Below are positions 9,760 through 20,055 of a stretch of DNA of 64,000 nt, one piece after another. The notes under the pieces were generated by a model. The model saw nothing but the letters and a program-made list of their open reading frames with translations. It was not told the DNA's origin and did no database searches. Positions within the stretch are counted from its first letter, which is position 1. Each line of letters starts with the position of its first letter. The DNA is taken from positions 2,108,001 through 2,172,000 of the forward strand of contig NZ_CP022132.1 in NCBI RefSeq assembly GCF_002211785.1, written 5' to 3'. This stretch comes from Francisella halioticida. GTDB taxonomy: Bacteria > Pseudomonadota > Gammaproteobacteria > Francisellales > Francisellaceae. A program made the translations under genes and the position numbers.

Positions 9760-9960
9760 CTCTTATGAAATATAGTATTATCCATAACCATTGTAGTAGT
9801 ATTTACCCAAGCACTAAACACATTTATATTTACACTATAATTAAACGATCAAGTAGCAAATAAAACCTTCTAGATCAAGGTATCAATAACATTCGTATCT
9901 TCTTTTGCTCACCGAAGCCAATTTGACATTAGCAAGAGCCTTCATCTATAGTATTGTTTT
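9760..9960 (-). pseudogene. Probable IS630-family transposase remnant
   Basis: The minus strand of this gap reads, with stops, NINVFSAWVNTTTMVMDNTI and then FHKR. The AWV...TMVMDN.IFHK pattern fits the second catalytic Asp region of IS630-type transposases. No ends or intact frame remain. Confidence 0.35.
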
Positions 9961-10037
9961 AAAATTGGATCAATATACTGAATATAGTAACTATTATTTA
10001 CTAGAAAATTTGAATAATTTTGGTTTAGAAAGAAAAT

Positions 10038-12617
10038 TTATTTAGAGAAAACTATACTGTTATCAATGTCCACATCAACAGTAATTTTGTCTTCAGCTTT
10101 AAATTCACCATCTAGTAATTTAAGAGCTAGAGGATTTTCTAAATTGTTTTGGATAGCACGCTTAAGAGGTCTAGCACCAAATACAGGATCAAATCCAGCA
10201 TCAGCTAATTTATCCATAGCTCTAGGTGTAACTTCTAATTCTATGTCTAGATCTGCTAATCGTTTTTCTAAGCGTTTGATCTGTATCTTAGCTATTTCAG
10301 TTATCATCTCTTTATTTAGAGGTTCAAAGACAATAGCATCATCAACTCTGTTTACAAACTCTGGTCTGAAATGACTAAGTACCATTTCCATTACAACAGA
10401 CTTTATTGTTTCATAGTCTTGATCTTGCATCTCTTGAATTTTGTGTGATCCAAGATTTGAAGTCATAACTATTACAGTGTTTTTAAAGTCAACCGTTCTA
10501 CCTTGGCCATCAGTTAAACGACCATCATCCAATACTTGTAGTAGTATGTTAAATACGTCAGCATGTGCTTTTTCAATTTCATCTAGTAAGATTACAGAAT
10601 ACGGTTTTCTTCTAACATGCTCTGTAAGGTAACCACCTTGCTCATAACCAACATACCCTGGGGGTGCACCTATTAATCTTGCTACTGAGTGTTTCTCCAT
10701 AAACTCAGACATATCTACTCTAAGCATTACATCTTGGTCATCAAACAGAAATTCTGCTAAGGCTTTTGTAAGCTCTGTCTTACCAACGCCTGTTGGGCCT
10801 AAGAACATAAATGAGCCTATTGGTTTATTTGGATCTGATAAGCCTGAGCGAGATCTTCTAACAGCGTTAGATACTGCTTTTATAGCTTGATCTTGACCAA
10901 TTACTCTTTTATGTAGGAAGCTTTCCATATTTAGAAGTTTTTCTTTTTCCCCTTCCATCATTTTAGATACTGGTATTCCTGTAGCTTTAGAAACTACATC
11001 AGCAATTTCATTTTCTGTAACAGATGTTCTTACTAGTTTGTTCTCAGAAGGTTCTGCTTCAGTTGCTTCTATTTGTTTTATCTGAGTTTCAAGCTCAGGG
11101 ATTACACCATATTGTAGTTCAGACATTTTTGTCAGATCACCAGTTCTTTGGTGTTTTTCTAATTCAAACTTAGCTTTTTCAAGTTTTTCTTTAAGCTTGC
11201 TAGCCCCTTGCATTTTTAGTTTTTCAGCTTTCCAAAGTTCTTCAAAGCCTTTGTATTCAGATTCTAAACCTTTTATTTCTTCTTCAAGTATTTTTAGGCG
11301 TTTTTTAGTAGCTTCATCTTTTTCTTTTTTTAGCTGTTCGCGCTGCATTTTAAGTTGGATAATTTTTCTATATAAGCTTTCCATTTTTTCTGGCTTAGAA
11401 TCAATTTCCATACGGATTTGGCTTGCCGCTTCATCAACTAAATCAATAGCTTTATCTGGTAGCTGTCTGTCACTTATATATCTATGAGATAGGGTTGCTG
11501 CACTCACAATAGCAGAGTCTGTGATGTTCACACCATGGTGCAGTTCATACCTTTCTTTTAAACCCCTAAGTATGGCAATAGTATCCTCAACATTAGGTTC
11601 ATCCACGAGCACTTTTTGAAACCTTCTTTCAAGAGCTGAATCTTTCTCAACATGCTCACGATACTCATCTAGAGTTGTTGCACCTACACACTTTAATTCA
11701 CCTCTAGCTAAAGCAGGTTTGAGCATATTGCCAGCATCCATAGAACCTTCAGATTTACCTGCACCAACCATAGTATGTAATTCATCAATAAATAAGATTA
11801 CATTACCCTCCTGTTTTGCCAATTCTTTTAGTACAGATTTCAAACGTTCCTCAAAATCTCCCCTAAATTTAGCCCCTGCTAATAATGCTCCCATATCCAA
11901 TGATAATACTTTTTTACCTTTAACACCTTCTGGTACTTCATTATTTATAATTCTTTGTGCCAAACCTTCTACAATAGCAGTTTTACCAACACCAGGCTCT
12001 CCTATAAGTACAGGATTGTTTTTTGTTCTTCTTTGTAGTACTTGTATTGTTCTGCGAATTTCACTATCTCTGCCAATAATTGGATCAATTTTTCCTCTCT
12101 TTGCTAAGTCTGTTAGATCTACAGTATACTTATCTAATGCACCTTTCATATTTTCTTGATTTTGACTACTCACTTTTTCCCCTCCGCGATAATCATTAAC
12201 TGCTTTTGTAATTTTTTCTTTTGTAATACCAAACTTACTATATAGCTCTGTTAAACTTTTGTCTTCTAGAGAAGCTAATAGAAAAATCTCACTTGAGATA
12301 AACTCATCACCATTTCTACTTGCTAACTCCTGCATTTTATGCAATGTGGATATTAAATCTCGAGATGGAGATACTTGTGGATTACTTTCTCCTGATAATA
12401 TAGCTACCCCATCAACAATATTATTCACAACCTTGGTAAGATCTTTTGAGTTAACTCCACAAACACTTAGTATTGATATTACTACACTATCATTTTGCTC
12501 TAATAAAGATTTTAACAAATGAGCTGATGTAAATTCAATAGCCTTTTGCTGAAATGCATATGATTGAGCATCAGCAAGAGCTTCTTGTAACTTTATTGTG
12601 AATTTATTTATATCCAT
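10038..12617 (-). CDS. clpB: ATP-dependent disaggregase ClpB
   Basis: ClpB is a hexameric AAA+ chaperone that works with DnaK to rescue aggregated proteins. The 859-residue protein has the full layout: N-domain (1-145), first nucleotide domain with Walker A GEPGVGKT at 206-213 and Walker B LFIDELH, a long coiled-coil M-domain (about 405-525, with [20 protein letters not shown]-type heptads), a second nucleotide domain with GPTGVGKT near 610, and the C-terminal domain. No IGF/L ClpP loop is apparent, consistent with ClpB rather than ClpA. A sigma-32-like promoter precedes it. Confidence 0.97.
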   Translation of the reverse strand: MDINKFTIKLQEALADAQSYAFQQKAIEFTSAHLLKSLLEQNDSVVISILSVCGVNSKDLTKVVNNIVDGVAILSGESNPQVSPSRDLISTLHKMQELASRNGDEFISSEIFLLASLEDKSLTELYSKFGITKEKITKAVNDYRGGEKVSSQNQENMKGALDKYTVDLTDLAKRGKIDPIIGRDSEIRRTIQVLQRRTKNNPVLIGEPGVGKTAIVEGLAQRIINNEVPEGVKGKKVLSLDMGALLAGAKFRGDFEERLKSVLKELAKQEGNVILFIDELHTMVGAGKSEGSMDAGNMLKPALARGELKCVGATTLDEYREHVEKDSALERRFQKVLVDEPNVEDTIAILRGLKERYELHHGVNITDSAIVSAATLSHRYISDRQLPDKAIDLVDEAASQIRMEIDSKPEKMESLYRKIIQLKMQREQLKKEKDEATKKRLKILEEEIKGLESEYKGFEELWKAEKLKMQGASKLKEKLEKAKFELEKHQRTGDLTKMSELQYGVIPELETQIKQIEATEAEPSENKLVRTSVTENEIADVVSKATGIPVSKMMEGEKEKLLNMESFLHKRVIGQDQAIKAVSNAVRRSRSGLSDPNKPIGSFMFLGPTGVGKTELTKALAEFLFDDQDVMLRVDMSEFMEKHSVARLIGAPPGYVGYEQGGYLTEHVRRKPYSVILLDEIEKAHADVFNILLQVLDDGRLTDGQGRTVDFKNTVIVMTSNLGSHKIQEMQDQDYETIKSVVMEMVLSHFRPEFVNRVDDAIVFEPLNKEMITEIAKIQIKRLEKRLADLDIELEVTPRAMDKLADAGFDPVFGARPLKRAIQNNLENPLALKLLDGEFKAEDKITVDVDIDNSIVFSK

Positions 12618-12657
12618 TTAATTAATTTTCCCCAAATAAAAATATTTATCTATTATA

Positions 12658-12686
12658 AATTTGAGGCTTAGTTGCTATTTTTCAAG
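12658..12686 (-). promoter_or_regulatory. Sigma-32 (heat-shock) type promoter of clpB
   Basis: On the minus strand CTTGAAA (12680-12686) is followed after 13 bases by CCTCAAATT (12658-12666), close to the heat-shock consensus CTTGAAA and CCCCATNT. It lies about 40 bases upstream of the clpB start, as expected for RpoH control. Confidence 0.5.
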
Positions 12687-12818
12687 CTAATAAATTACGT
12701 ATTTTAAACTGCTATAAAAAAATTTCTTGATAAGACTGGTTATTAAAGAAGTATAGCTTTTAGAATATTATTTGAGTATTATATCTCTCTTTATGATTAA
12801 TTAGACAATAGAACCATT

Positions 12819-13958
12819 GTGTTAAGAATTTTTTTTTTACTATCTATATCCTTAATTTTACTTATACAAAGCTCTTTTGGAGAAAAAATTCAAAATATAG
12901 TAGTATTTGGAGATAGTCTAAGTGATTCAGGTTATACAAATAACTTTCATAATATTGATAAAGATTGGCCAACAATACTTGGAAATTCAAAAAAAGTTAA
13001 ACAAGCTACTTATTCTAGTCCTAACGAAGGTTATACAGTATGGCCACAATATTTAGGTATAAATAATAAGAGCATAGCAACTCCTAATAACATTTTCACT
13101 CCAAAGAAAAACATAAGTAGATCTGTAAAGCCATCTTTAAGTGGTAATGATTATGCAGCTGGAGGAGCTACTACAATTTGTAATGGTATCGGTGAAAAAG
13201 ATGACTATACCCCACCACCTATAGGACCCTTGAGAGCAGGTGAAAGCTGTGACAATAGTCAACAAAACACAATCGAAAAGTATAATCAGATTGATAGTTA
13301 TCTAAAACAACATAATAATAAAGCTAACCCTAATACTATCTATATTATATGGGCAGGAGCAAATAATACTTTTTTACAGCTTGAGAGTTTTACAAATAAT
13401 CAATCAATATTGGCAAAAGTTTACTTTTTAGTAAAATATTTAGTCACGGATAATGTCTCACCTACTAATGAAATAAGAGGTATGGTTAATGCTGCAAAGG
13501 ATATTGCATACGACACAAGCTATCTAATTAAGCACGGAGCAAAACCAAGAAATATATATGTTATTAACTTACCTGATCTGGGAATAACGCCTATAGCTAC
13601 AGCTAATGGCAAAAACTTACACAGTTTCAAAACCTCACTATTTAATTCTCTATCAAGAGCTTTTAATGACGAGTTGAAAAGAGATATTTCTCCTAAAGGT
13701 ATAAACATTATTGATTCCCAAAAGTTTTTTAACACAATTGTTAAGGATAAAAAAATAAAAATAGGCAGTACTGAGTATAAATTTTCTAATGTGACACAAT
13801 CTGCATGCAACTTCAATGGCTCAAATGCGCTTATATGTATTCCTAAAAACTATATAAATGGTAAGTATAATAAGTATCTTTTTGCTGGGCAAGTACATCC
13901 AACTAGCTATGCACATAAAGCTTTTGCTAAGTATGTTGAGAATAAAATATTTCAATAA
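12819..13958 (+). CDS. Secreted GDSL-family esterase/lipase
   Basis: A 379-residue protein with a signal peptide (residues 1-21, LRIFFLLSISLILLIQSSFG) and the GDSL motif VVFGDSLSDSG, nucleophile Ser33. Block III appears as IWAGANNTF near residue 179, and the C-terminal catalytic His lies in GQVHPTSYAHK near residue 360. It resembles autotransporter-less SGNH esterases or thermolabile-hemolysin and phospholipase types secreted by gammaproteobacteria. The start is GTG at 12819 and has a poor ribosome binding site. It would act on esters or lipids in the periplasm or outside the cell. Confidence 0.85.
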   Translation: MLRIFFLLSISLILLIQSSFGEKIQNIVVFGDSLSDSGYTNNFHNIDKDWPTILGNSKKVKQATYSSPNEGYTVWPQYLGINNKSIATPNNIFTPKKNISRSVKPSLSGNDYAAGGATTICNGIGEKDDYTPPPIGPLRAGESCDNSQQNTIEKYNQIDSYLKQHNNKANPNTIYIIWAGANNTFLQLESFTNNQSILAKVYFLVKYLVTDNVSPTNEIRGMVNAAKDIAYDTSYLIKHGAKPRNIYVINLPDLGITPIATANGKNLHSFKTSLFNSLSRAFNDELKRDISPKGINIIDSQKFFNTIVKDKKIKIGSTEYKFSNVTQSACNFNGSNALICIPKNYINGKYNKYLFAGQVHPTSYAHKAFAKYVENKIFQ

Positions 13959-14054
13959 CAAAATATAAATAACATTAATAATCTCCTTAAAATAAAGCAA
14001 GTATTGCCTAGCAAAAAACTATTATGTATGTGTTAGAGCTCTATTTATTAATTA

Positions 14055-14075
14055 ATAACTTAAAAAATAAGTTAT
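14055..14075. promoter_or_regulatory. Inverted repeat upstream of the polyene cluster
   Basis: ATAACTTA and TAAGTTAT flank a five-A loop, about 115 bases before the first ketosynthase. There is no following T-run, so it is more likely an operator or chance palindrome than a terminator. Confidence 0.25.
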
Positions 14076-14190
14076 CAAACCTCTTATTCATAAAAATTAG
14101 ATGCGTTTTCCTTGGAGTAAAACTATTTAAATATTCGATAATAGCACATATACTATAAAGTAAAGTTACCTCTTTAAAATTTTTAGTGTT

Positions 14191-15378
14191 ATGGCAAAAA
14201 ATGAAATATATTTAAACGCCCTAGGTATAATAAATAGCTTAGGAGATTCAAAAGAGGAAGTTACTGATTCAATATTAAAAAACCAGACAGGCTTACAAAC
14301 TAAGAAAAATCTCATTTCTGGTAAACAAACTTTTGTTGGTTCTGTTAAAACTAAACTTCCCGACATATCTGCTGAACTAAAAAAATATAACTGCAGAAAT
14401 AATCAACTAATACTACATGCCTGCCTACAGATAGAACATCAAATACAAACTACCATTCTTAAATATGGAAAAGATAGAGTTGCTGTAGTGTGTGGTACCA
14501 GTACATCAGGAATTGATAATGGTGAAAAAGCTATTAGTAATAAACTTCAAAAAGAAACTCTTCCAAAAGAGTTTAGTTATGAGCAGCAGGAGCCTGGTGG
14601 GCTTAGTGAGTTTTTAAAAGATTATTTTAAGCTTGAAAATATGTCCTATACAATCTCAACTGCATGTTCATCAAGCGGAAAAGCTTTTGCTTCTGCAGCA
14701 CGCTTGCTTAAACAAAACTTATGTGATGCAGTTATTGTTGGCGGCTGTGACACCCTTTGCGACCTAACACTTAATGGATTTGATTGTCTCAACTTAGTAT
14801 CAGAAAGTATTTGTAAGCCTTTTCATGATCATAGGAATGGAATAAACATTGGTGAAGGTGCCGCTATTTTTATCATGTCACGAGATAAATCTGAAATCTC
14901 ACTTTTAGGTGTAGGTGAATCTTCTGATGGATATCACATAACTTCCCCAGATCCTAAGGGAGACGGTGCAAAAACGGCCATGCTGAAAGCTATCAATAAT
15001 GCAAATATTGAACCTTGTAATATTGGATACCTAAACCTGCATGGTACAGCAACTATACTCAATGACAGTATGGAAATTAATGCCGTTAGAAATACTTTTA
15101 AACAAGTTACTATTCCTTGTAGTTCAACCAAGCATCTTTCAGGCCACACATTAGGTGCTGCTGGAGCTACAGAAATCGCTTTCTGCTGGCTTCTTGCTTC
15201 CAATAAATATAATCCAAAAAAAATGCTTCCCAAACAGAGTATTTCTGATAAAAATATTATTTCTTATCCTGGTATAATAACCAAAGATACTAAATATAAT
15301 GATGCCTACTTCATGAGTAACTCTTTCGCCTTTGGTGGAAATAATGTAAGCGTAATAATAGGGGGTAGTAATGTGTAG
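14191..15378 (+). CDS. Beta-ketoacyl-ACP synthase, aryl-polyene type (first KS)
   Basis: This 395-residue FabF-fold ketosynthase has catalytic Cys159 in STACSSSG and the two His in NLHGTAT and HLSGHTLG, so the active triad is complete. It would carry out decarboxylative Claisen condensations that extend the chain on an acyl carrier protein. It opens a tight block: the next gene overlaps it by eight bases. By position and pairing with the dehydratase, reductase and second ketosynthase it corresponds to the elongating KS (ApeO-like) of aryl polyene clusters, and it would be expected to pair with the chain-length-factor-like protein at 20056. That role is inferred. Confidence 0.88.
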   Translation: MAKNEIYLNALGIINSLGDSKEEVTDSILKNQTGLQTKKNLISGKQTFVGSVKTKLPDISAELKKYNCRNNQLILHACLQIEHQIQTTILKYGKDRVAVVCGTSTSGIDNGEKAISNKLQKETLPKEFSYEQQEPGGLSEFLKDYFKLENMSYTISTACSSSGKAFASAARLLKQNLCDAVIVGGCDTLCDLTLNGFDCLNLVSESICKPFHDHRNGINIGEGAAIFIMSRDKSEISLLGVGESSDGYHITSPDPKGDGAKTAMLKAINNANIEPCNIGYLNLHGTATILNDSMEINAVRNTFKQVTIPCSSTKHLSGHTLGAAGATEIAFCWLLASNKYNPKKMLPKQSISDKNIISYPGIITKDTKYNDAYFMSNSFAFGGNNVSVIIGGSNV

Positions 15379-15826
15379 CATAGACCTTCTAATTCCTCAA
15401 ACAGATACCATGAGACTTGTTGATGAGTTTATTAGTTTTAACAATGAAATTATCCACTGCAGATCAACAATAAGAGAAAATAATCTATTTTTTATAGAAA
15501 AAACTAATAGTATCCCCCACTGGGTATCTATAGAAATGATGGCACAAACTTCAGCAGTCTACTCCAAAGTAAATAATCCTGATCCATGTATAAAACCATC
15601 TATAGGTTTTTTACTAAGTATAAGAAAATACAAAACAAGTATAAAGGAATATAAGCTAGGTAATACTTTGGATATCTTTGCTGAATGCATAGTATTAGAT
15701 AAAGGAACTGGAGTATTTAATTGCAAAGTAAAGTTAAATAATAGTATTGTTGCTACTGTAACAATGAACGCTTATCAACCAGAAGATATTAATGACACAA
15801 AAAAAATCCTTAAAAGAGGCTTTTAA
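15371..15826 (+). CDS. Hotdog 3-hydroxyacyl-ACP dehydratase, ApeP-like
   Basis: The 151-residue protein begins LLIPQTDTMRLVDEF and continues with IPHWVSIEMMAQTSA, the pattern of FabA/FabZ-like dehydratases of aryl polyene clusters, in which the usual His-Asp/Glu pair is split or supplied by a partner. It would remove water from the 3-hydroxyacyl intermediate to make each double bond, probably with the second hotdog protein at 24130. It overlaps the ketosynthase by eight bases and its stop abuts the ketoreductase ATG, so it is in the same operon. Confidence 0.82.
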   Translation: MCSIDLLIPQTDTMRLVDEFISFNNEIIHCRSTIRENNLFFIEKTNSIPHWVSIEMMAQTSAVYSKVNNPDPCIKPSIGFLLSIRKYKTSIKEYKLGNTLDIFAECIVLDKGTGVFNCKVKLNNSIVATVTMNAYQPEDINDTKKILKRGF

Positions 15827-16552
15827 ATGAAAAGAATACTAATCACAGGAGCTAGCAAAGGTATAGGGAAAGCATTAGCTTTGAAACTAGCATCACAAAA
15901 AAGACATATAACTATACACTATAATAAGGATTTAAATGGGGCAAAGAATGTTCAAGAACAAATATTAGATATGGGTTATTCAGCTGATATTATCAGTTTT
16001 GATGTATCTAATAATGAACAAACAATGGAGAGGATAACTAACTATATAGATAAAAAAGGAGCATTTTACGGTATAGTTAATAACGCTGGTGTATGCAAGG
16101 ATAGTGCATTCCCAGCCATGTCTAAAGAAGAATGGTTTAGTGTCCTTGATGTAAACTTAGATAGCTTTTTCAATGTCTTAAAACCATGTATTATGCCAAT
16201 GATACAACTTAGAAAAGGCGGCAGAATAATAAACATGTCTTCAGTTTCTGGAGTTATTGGAAATAGAGGCCAAGTAAACTATAGTGCTGCTAAAGCAGGC
16301 ATCATAGGAGCTTCAAAAGCTTTAGCTGTAGAGTTAGCCAAGAGGAAAATAACTGTAAACTGTATTGCTCCTGGACTTATAGAAACTGAAATGACCAATA
16401 AAATAGAGCATTACGATGAGATAGTAAAACATATCCCTATGAAAAGAGCTGGTACTGTTGATGAAGTTGCATGCCTAGCAGAATTTCTTATGTCAGACTC
16501 CGCAAGCTATATAACTAGGCAAGTTATATCCGTAAATGGAGGTTTAGCTTAA
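15827..16552 (+). CDS. 3-ketoacyl-ACP reductase, FabG-like (ApeQ-like)
   Basis: A 241-residue short-chain dehydrogenase with the NAD(P) motif GASKGIG at 8-14, NNAG at 85-88, catalytic Ser139, Tyr152 and Lys156 (YSAAK), and PGLIETEM near residue 183. It would reduce the 3-keto group after each condensation. It starts at the base after the upstream stop and its own TAA overlaps the next ATG (TAATG), so translation is coupled on both sides. Its place between two ketosynthases indicates service to the cluster rather than housekeeping fatty-acid synthesis. Confidence 0.92.
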   Translation: MKRILITGASKGIGKALALKLASQKRHITIHYNKDLNGAKNVQEQILDMGYSADIISFDVSNNEQTMERITNYIDKKGAFYGIVNNAGVCKDSAFPAMSKEEWFSVLDVNLDSFFNVLKPCIMPMIQLRKGGRIINMSSVSGVIGNRGQVNYSAAKAGIIGASKALAVELAKRKITVNCIAPGLIETEMTNKIEHYDEIVKHIPMKRAGTVDEVACLAEFLMSDSASYITRQVISVNGGLA

Positions 16553-17769
16553 TGAAAAAAGTTGTCATTACAGGAATGTCAGGGATAACTGCACTTGGTA
16601 ACGACGCAGATTCTATATTTTCAAAACTTTTAAAAGGTAAAACAGCAACTCAAAGAATGCCATGGGACCACATAGATGGTTTAAATACTCGACTAGCGGC
16701 GCCTATAAATGATTTTGAATTTCCCAAAGCATCTCGTAAAAAAACTCGTAGCATGGGTAAAGTATCAAAACTAGCCACTCTAGCTACATCCCAGGCACTA
16801 AGTGATGCTAATTTACTAAACCAACAGGATATTTTGAGCAACGGCAAAACCGGTATCGCTTATGGCTCATGTTCAGGTAGTCCTGAACCTCTTTCTGAGC
16901 TACTTTCTATTCTTACAGAAGAAAAAATAGGTAATGTAAATGCTACAACATATATTAAAGGTATGAGCCATACCTGTGCTGTCAATCTTGCTTTATTTTT
17001 TGGTATAACAGGTCGCTTAATACCAACATCAAGTGCTTGCACATCTAGCAGCCAAGCTATTGGGTATGCCTATGAAAATATTAAATATGGCATGCAAGAT
17101 ATTGTGATAGCAGGAGGAGCTGAAGAATTGTGCTTAAGTCAAGTAGCAATTTTCGATACATTTTTTGCAACAAGTCAAAAAAATGATAATCCAGAACATG
17201 TTCCGAGACCTTTTGATAAAGATCGTGATGGTCTAGTGATAGGTGAAGGTGCTACAACCTTAATTTTAGAATCTTTAGAACATGCACAAAATCGTGGTGC
17301 TAAAATATATGCTGAAGTCGTTGGATATGGAACAAATTGTGATGCTGAACATGTGACTCAACCAACTGCAGACAAAATACAAATAGCCTTAGAGCTTGCT
17401 CTAAAAGATGCAAAAATAAAAGCAGGTGAAGTAGATTATGTTAATGCTCATGGAACATCCACAGAGCTTGGAGATATTGCTGAAAGTATAGCAACCTCAA
17501 AAGTTTTTAATAAAGATATGAATATAAGCTCTTTGAAAGGTTATTTCGGACATACATTAGGGGCTTGTGGAGCGTTAGAAGCATGGCTATCTATAGAGAT
17601 GATGAACAGAGGGTTAATAATACCTAATGTAAACTTACTAGAGGTTGATAATAGATGCGCCAAACTTAATTATTTAAAAAAGCCTAAGAAAACTGATCTG
17701 AACTATATTATGTCTAATAACTTTGCTTTTGGAGGAGTTAACACCTCTCTTATATTTAAGAAATTTTAA
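16552..17769 (+). CDS. Beta-ketoacyl-ACP synthase II-like (second KS, ApeR-like)
   Basis: This 405-residue FabF-like condensing enzyme has catalytic Cys163 in SSACTSSSQ and His in NAHGTST and YFGHTLG, an intact triad. It overlaps the reductase stop by one base. Aryl polyene clusters carry such an extra FabF homologue at the end of the KS-DH-KR block; it may perform initiation with the aryl starter or early elongation. After it there is a 428-base gap, so the first operon probably ends here. Confidence 0.9.
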   Translation: MKKVVITGMSGITALGNDADSIFSKLLKGKTATQRMPWDHIDGLNTRLAAPINDFEFPKASRKKTRSMGKVSKLATLATSQALSDANLLNQQDILSNGKTGIAYGSCSGSPEPLSELLSILTEEKIGNVNATTYIKGMSHTCAVNLALFFGITGRLIPTSSACTSSSQAIGYAYENIKYGMQDIVIAGGAEELCLSQVAIFDTFFATSQKNDNPEHVPRPFDKDRDGLVIGEGATTLILESLEHAQNRGAKIYAEVVGYGTNCDAEHVTQPTADKIQIALELALKDAKIKAGEVDYVNAHGTSTELGDIAESIATSKVFNKDMNISSLKGYFGHTLGACGALEAWLSIEMMNRGLIIPNVNLLEVDNRCAKLNYLKKPKKTDLNYIMSNNFAFGGVNTSLIFKKF

Positions 17770-18197
17770 GCTCTTAGAGTTTTATTTTCCGTCTTTTAGG
17801 GCGTATAATGGTAGTTCCAGGGAAATATACCAAGCTAGAACTAAGTACTAGCCAATTTTATAGAAGTTGAAATAGATAAAGATATGTACACTTTTTAGTT
17901 CAGTTAATTTCCACGTAGGATTAGCATAGCAATAGACATATTCAAAGTTTACTCTCGCATATTTAGAAAGGAAAGTTATAGATATAGATATTTTGTAGGT
18001 AGCATGAAAGTATGATACCAAACTATGTTAAATTAGGACAAATAACACAATAGATTACGTAAAGCAAGAATAGCTAAAGTTACGATTAGAGCAACTCATA
18101 CCTTGCTACTACTTGTAACAGGTAGTTGATTTTATTATCAAAAGATCACTTATCATGATATTATTTAAACACTGATTAAACCTAAAAAAAACAACTC
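17770..18197. other. 428-base gap inside the biosynthetic cluster
   Basis: No open frame of note is present on either strand. Scattered short runs with stops suggest decayed coding DNA, but no family was recognised. The 3' end must hold the promoter of the small secreted protein at 18198. Confidence 0.4.
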
Positions 18198-18641
18198 ATG
18201 AATAAATCTATATTTTTAAAGGTGCTGTGCTTTGTGATCTTACTATCAACACCAATGTTAAACTATGCCAGTAATGATATTTATAATATGGAAATTAAAA
18301 ATGCTATGGATTCTATGCCAAAAAAAGTAAAAACTCAACTTGGTGATTTTAAATTTTATTTTGGCAAAGATTCTAAACCTTTTGAATATACAAAAGGGGA
18401 AACAATATATACAAGTAACAGGTCAAATGGAGTCTTAAAAAGTAATTTAAAAGCTTGTAATTGGGTATTCTATTCTGCTCTTATTGACTTGAAGAAGCAA
18501 GCTCAAGCTGTTAACGGTAAAGGCGTAGCTAATATAGAATCTAATTGGAAAAACAACCCCACCAACAACTCAAAGACTTTTGTATGCGCTGAAGGACTAA
18601 TAATGACTGGAGTAGCTCTTAAAGGCAATATAATAAGATAA
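18198..18641 (+). CDS. Small periplasmic protein within the polyene cluster
   Basis: 147 residues with a signal peptide (residues 1-24, ending NYAS) and a mature domain containing FKFYFGKDSKPFEYTKG, then ACNWVFYSALIDLKKQAQAV near residue 90 and VCAEGLIMTGVALKG at the end. The layout resembles small exported proteins often labelled excinuclease-like that occur in aryl polyene clusters. Two Cys (about 94 and 132) may form a disulfide. Its role is unknown. It converges on the FAD enzyme with only seven bases between the stops. Confidence 0.55.
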   Translation: MNKSIFLKVLCFVILLSTPMLNYASNDIYNMEIKNAMDSMPKKVKTQLGDFKFYFGKDSKPFEYTKGETIYTSNRSNGVLKSNLKACNWVFYSALIDLKKQAQAVNGKGVANIESNWKNNPTNNSKTFVCAEGLIMTGVALKGNIIR

Positions 18642-18648
18642 AGAGATT

Positions 18649-19899
18649 TTATATATCCGAGCATAAACTAGATAAAAGCTTCAGTTTTCTTTTACTGTCA
18701 TTTACAAACGGGTTATTTTCATCCCAAGCATATCCAGCTAATACCGATATTACCATCCGTTTTATACTTGAATTAATATTACTTTGAAAAATAATTTTTT
18801 GGAGCTCTCCAGAATACCAAGCATGGACAAATTCTTTAAACGTATTAATACCTACATATAAAGGTTTAACAAACTCCTCACTCCAATCAACTTCTTCTCC
18901 TCTAAAGCGCTTATCCAAAACATTTACAGCTAATGAAGCAGATTTAACAGCTATAGTAATACCTGAGGAAAATACAGGATCTAAAAACTCTGCTGCATTA
19001 CCTAAAAGAGCGTAATTATCCCCATATAACCTAGAAACATTAGAAGAGTATCCTGTTATTTTTTGAGCATTTGTAATAAACACTGCGTTTTCTAAAATAC
19101 TATCTAAGTATGGCATCTGTTGAATAAAATCTTTTAATACGTGCTCATTAGTGGTGGTCGAGTTATTATCATTAAAGAAATCATTAGGAACTACAACACC
19201 CACTGATGCGGTACCATCAGCAAAGGGAATCAACCAATACCAAATATCTCTTTGCCTCGGATGAATCCCAATGAATATTTTATTTCTATCAAAATCCTCT
19301 CTTTTTATATTATCTCTAATATGGCAAAAATAAGCATGCCTAGTAGGAAACTCTGAAGGGGTTTCTAAATTAAGTAACCTTGGCAATACTCTGCCAAATC
19401 CACTCCCATCTAATATAAATTCAGCATCTATAAAGTATTCTTTATGGGTCTCTAAGTTATATACCTTTAGCTGAATACCTTTACTATTCTGTAAAACATC
19501 TTTCACCTGAGTTTTATAAAAAACCTTAACACCAGAACTTTCAACTTTATCTGCTAAAATCTTATCAAAAACTCCTCTTTTAACCTGATATGTTGACGAA
19601 TACCCATTCGCAAATTTCTCATTAAAATCTACAGATGTAAATTTAAAACTGTTACTAAAAACAGCTCCATTCTTATATTGAAAACATTCTTCTTTGCTAA
19701 TTTCATCAAGCAGTCCAGCTTGCTTAAAAAATGTCATTGATTGAGGCAGTAAGCTTTCACCAATTGAAAATCTAGGAAACTGTTCTTTTTCTACAATTAT
19801 TACTTCATACCCTTTTTGTGCTAACAAAGACGCTGCAACACTTCCAGAAGGTCCTGCTCCGATTATAACGACCTTGGCCGTTAGATTAATATCAATCAT
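18649..19899 (-). CDS. FAD-dependent oxidoreductase, tryptophan-halogenase-like
   Basis: The 416-residue flavoprotein has the dinucleotide motif GAGPSG at 14-19, an E-rich FAD ribose site at 37-39, the motif WYWLIP at 220-225, which fits the WxWxIP signature of flavin-dependent halogenases, and a second FAD motif YALLGNAAEFLDPVFSSGI near residue 292. Relatives include halogenases and geranylgeranyl-reductase-like enzymes. It is the only minus-strand gene in the cluster and is transcribed divergently from the gene at 20056. A role in halogenating or oxidising the aryl head or polyene is possible; a reductase role is the alternative. Confidence 0.75.
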   Translation of the reverse strand: MIDINLTAKVVIIGAGPSGSVAASLLAQKGYEVIIVEKEQFPRFSIGESLLPQSMTFFKQAGLLDEISKEECFQYKNGAVFSNSFKFTSVDFNEKFANGYSSTYQVKRGVFDKILADKVESSGVKVFYKTQVKDVLQNSKGIQLKVYNLETHKEYFIDAEFILDGSGFGRVLPRLLNLETPSEFPTRHAYFCHIRDNIKREDFDRNKIFIGIHPRQRDIWYWLIPFADGTASVGVVVPNDFFNDNNSTTTNEHVLKDFIQQMPYLDSILENAVFITNAQKITGYSSNVSRLYGDNYALLGNAAEFLDPVFSSGITIAVKSASLAVNVLDKRFRGEEVDWSEEFVKPLYVGINTFKEFVHAWYSGELQKIIFQSNINSSIKRMVISVLAGYAWDENNPFVNDSKRKLKLLSSLCSDI

Positions 19900-20017
19900 T
19901 TAATACTCTCTTCATTTCGCAAGGTTTATAGTAAGTGTGTTGCCTAGATGATGTCACAAAAAAGTTAATATGTACATTAAAATGCTGGCATTATTCTCAT
20001 CATACATATACAAAATA

Positions 20018-20026
20018 TGCTATACT
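20018..20026 (+). promoter_or_regulatory. Extended -10 promoter of the second polyene operon
   Basis: TGCTATACT is an extended -10 element (TGN followed by a TATAAT-like hexamer) about 30 bases before the start at 20056. It lies in the divergent region between the FAD enzyme and the long plus-strand operon. No convincing -35 was seen, which extended -10 promoters can tolerate. Confidence 0.4.
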
Positions 20027-20055
20027 CCTTGCATTAATATAACTTAAGGCTATGT

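Noticed and set aside
10066-12522. Several plus-strand frames across clpB
   Set aside because: All lie antisense to an unmistakable ClpB with intact domains.
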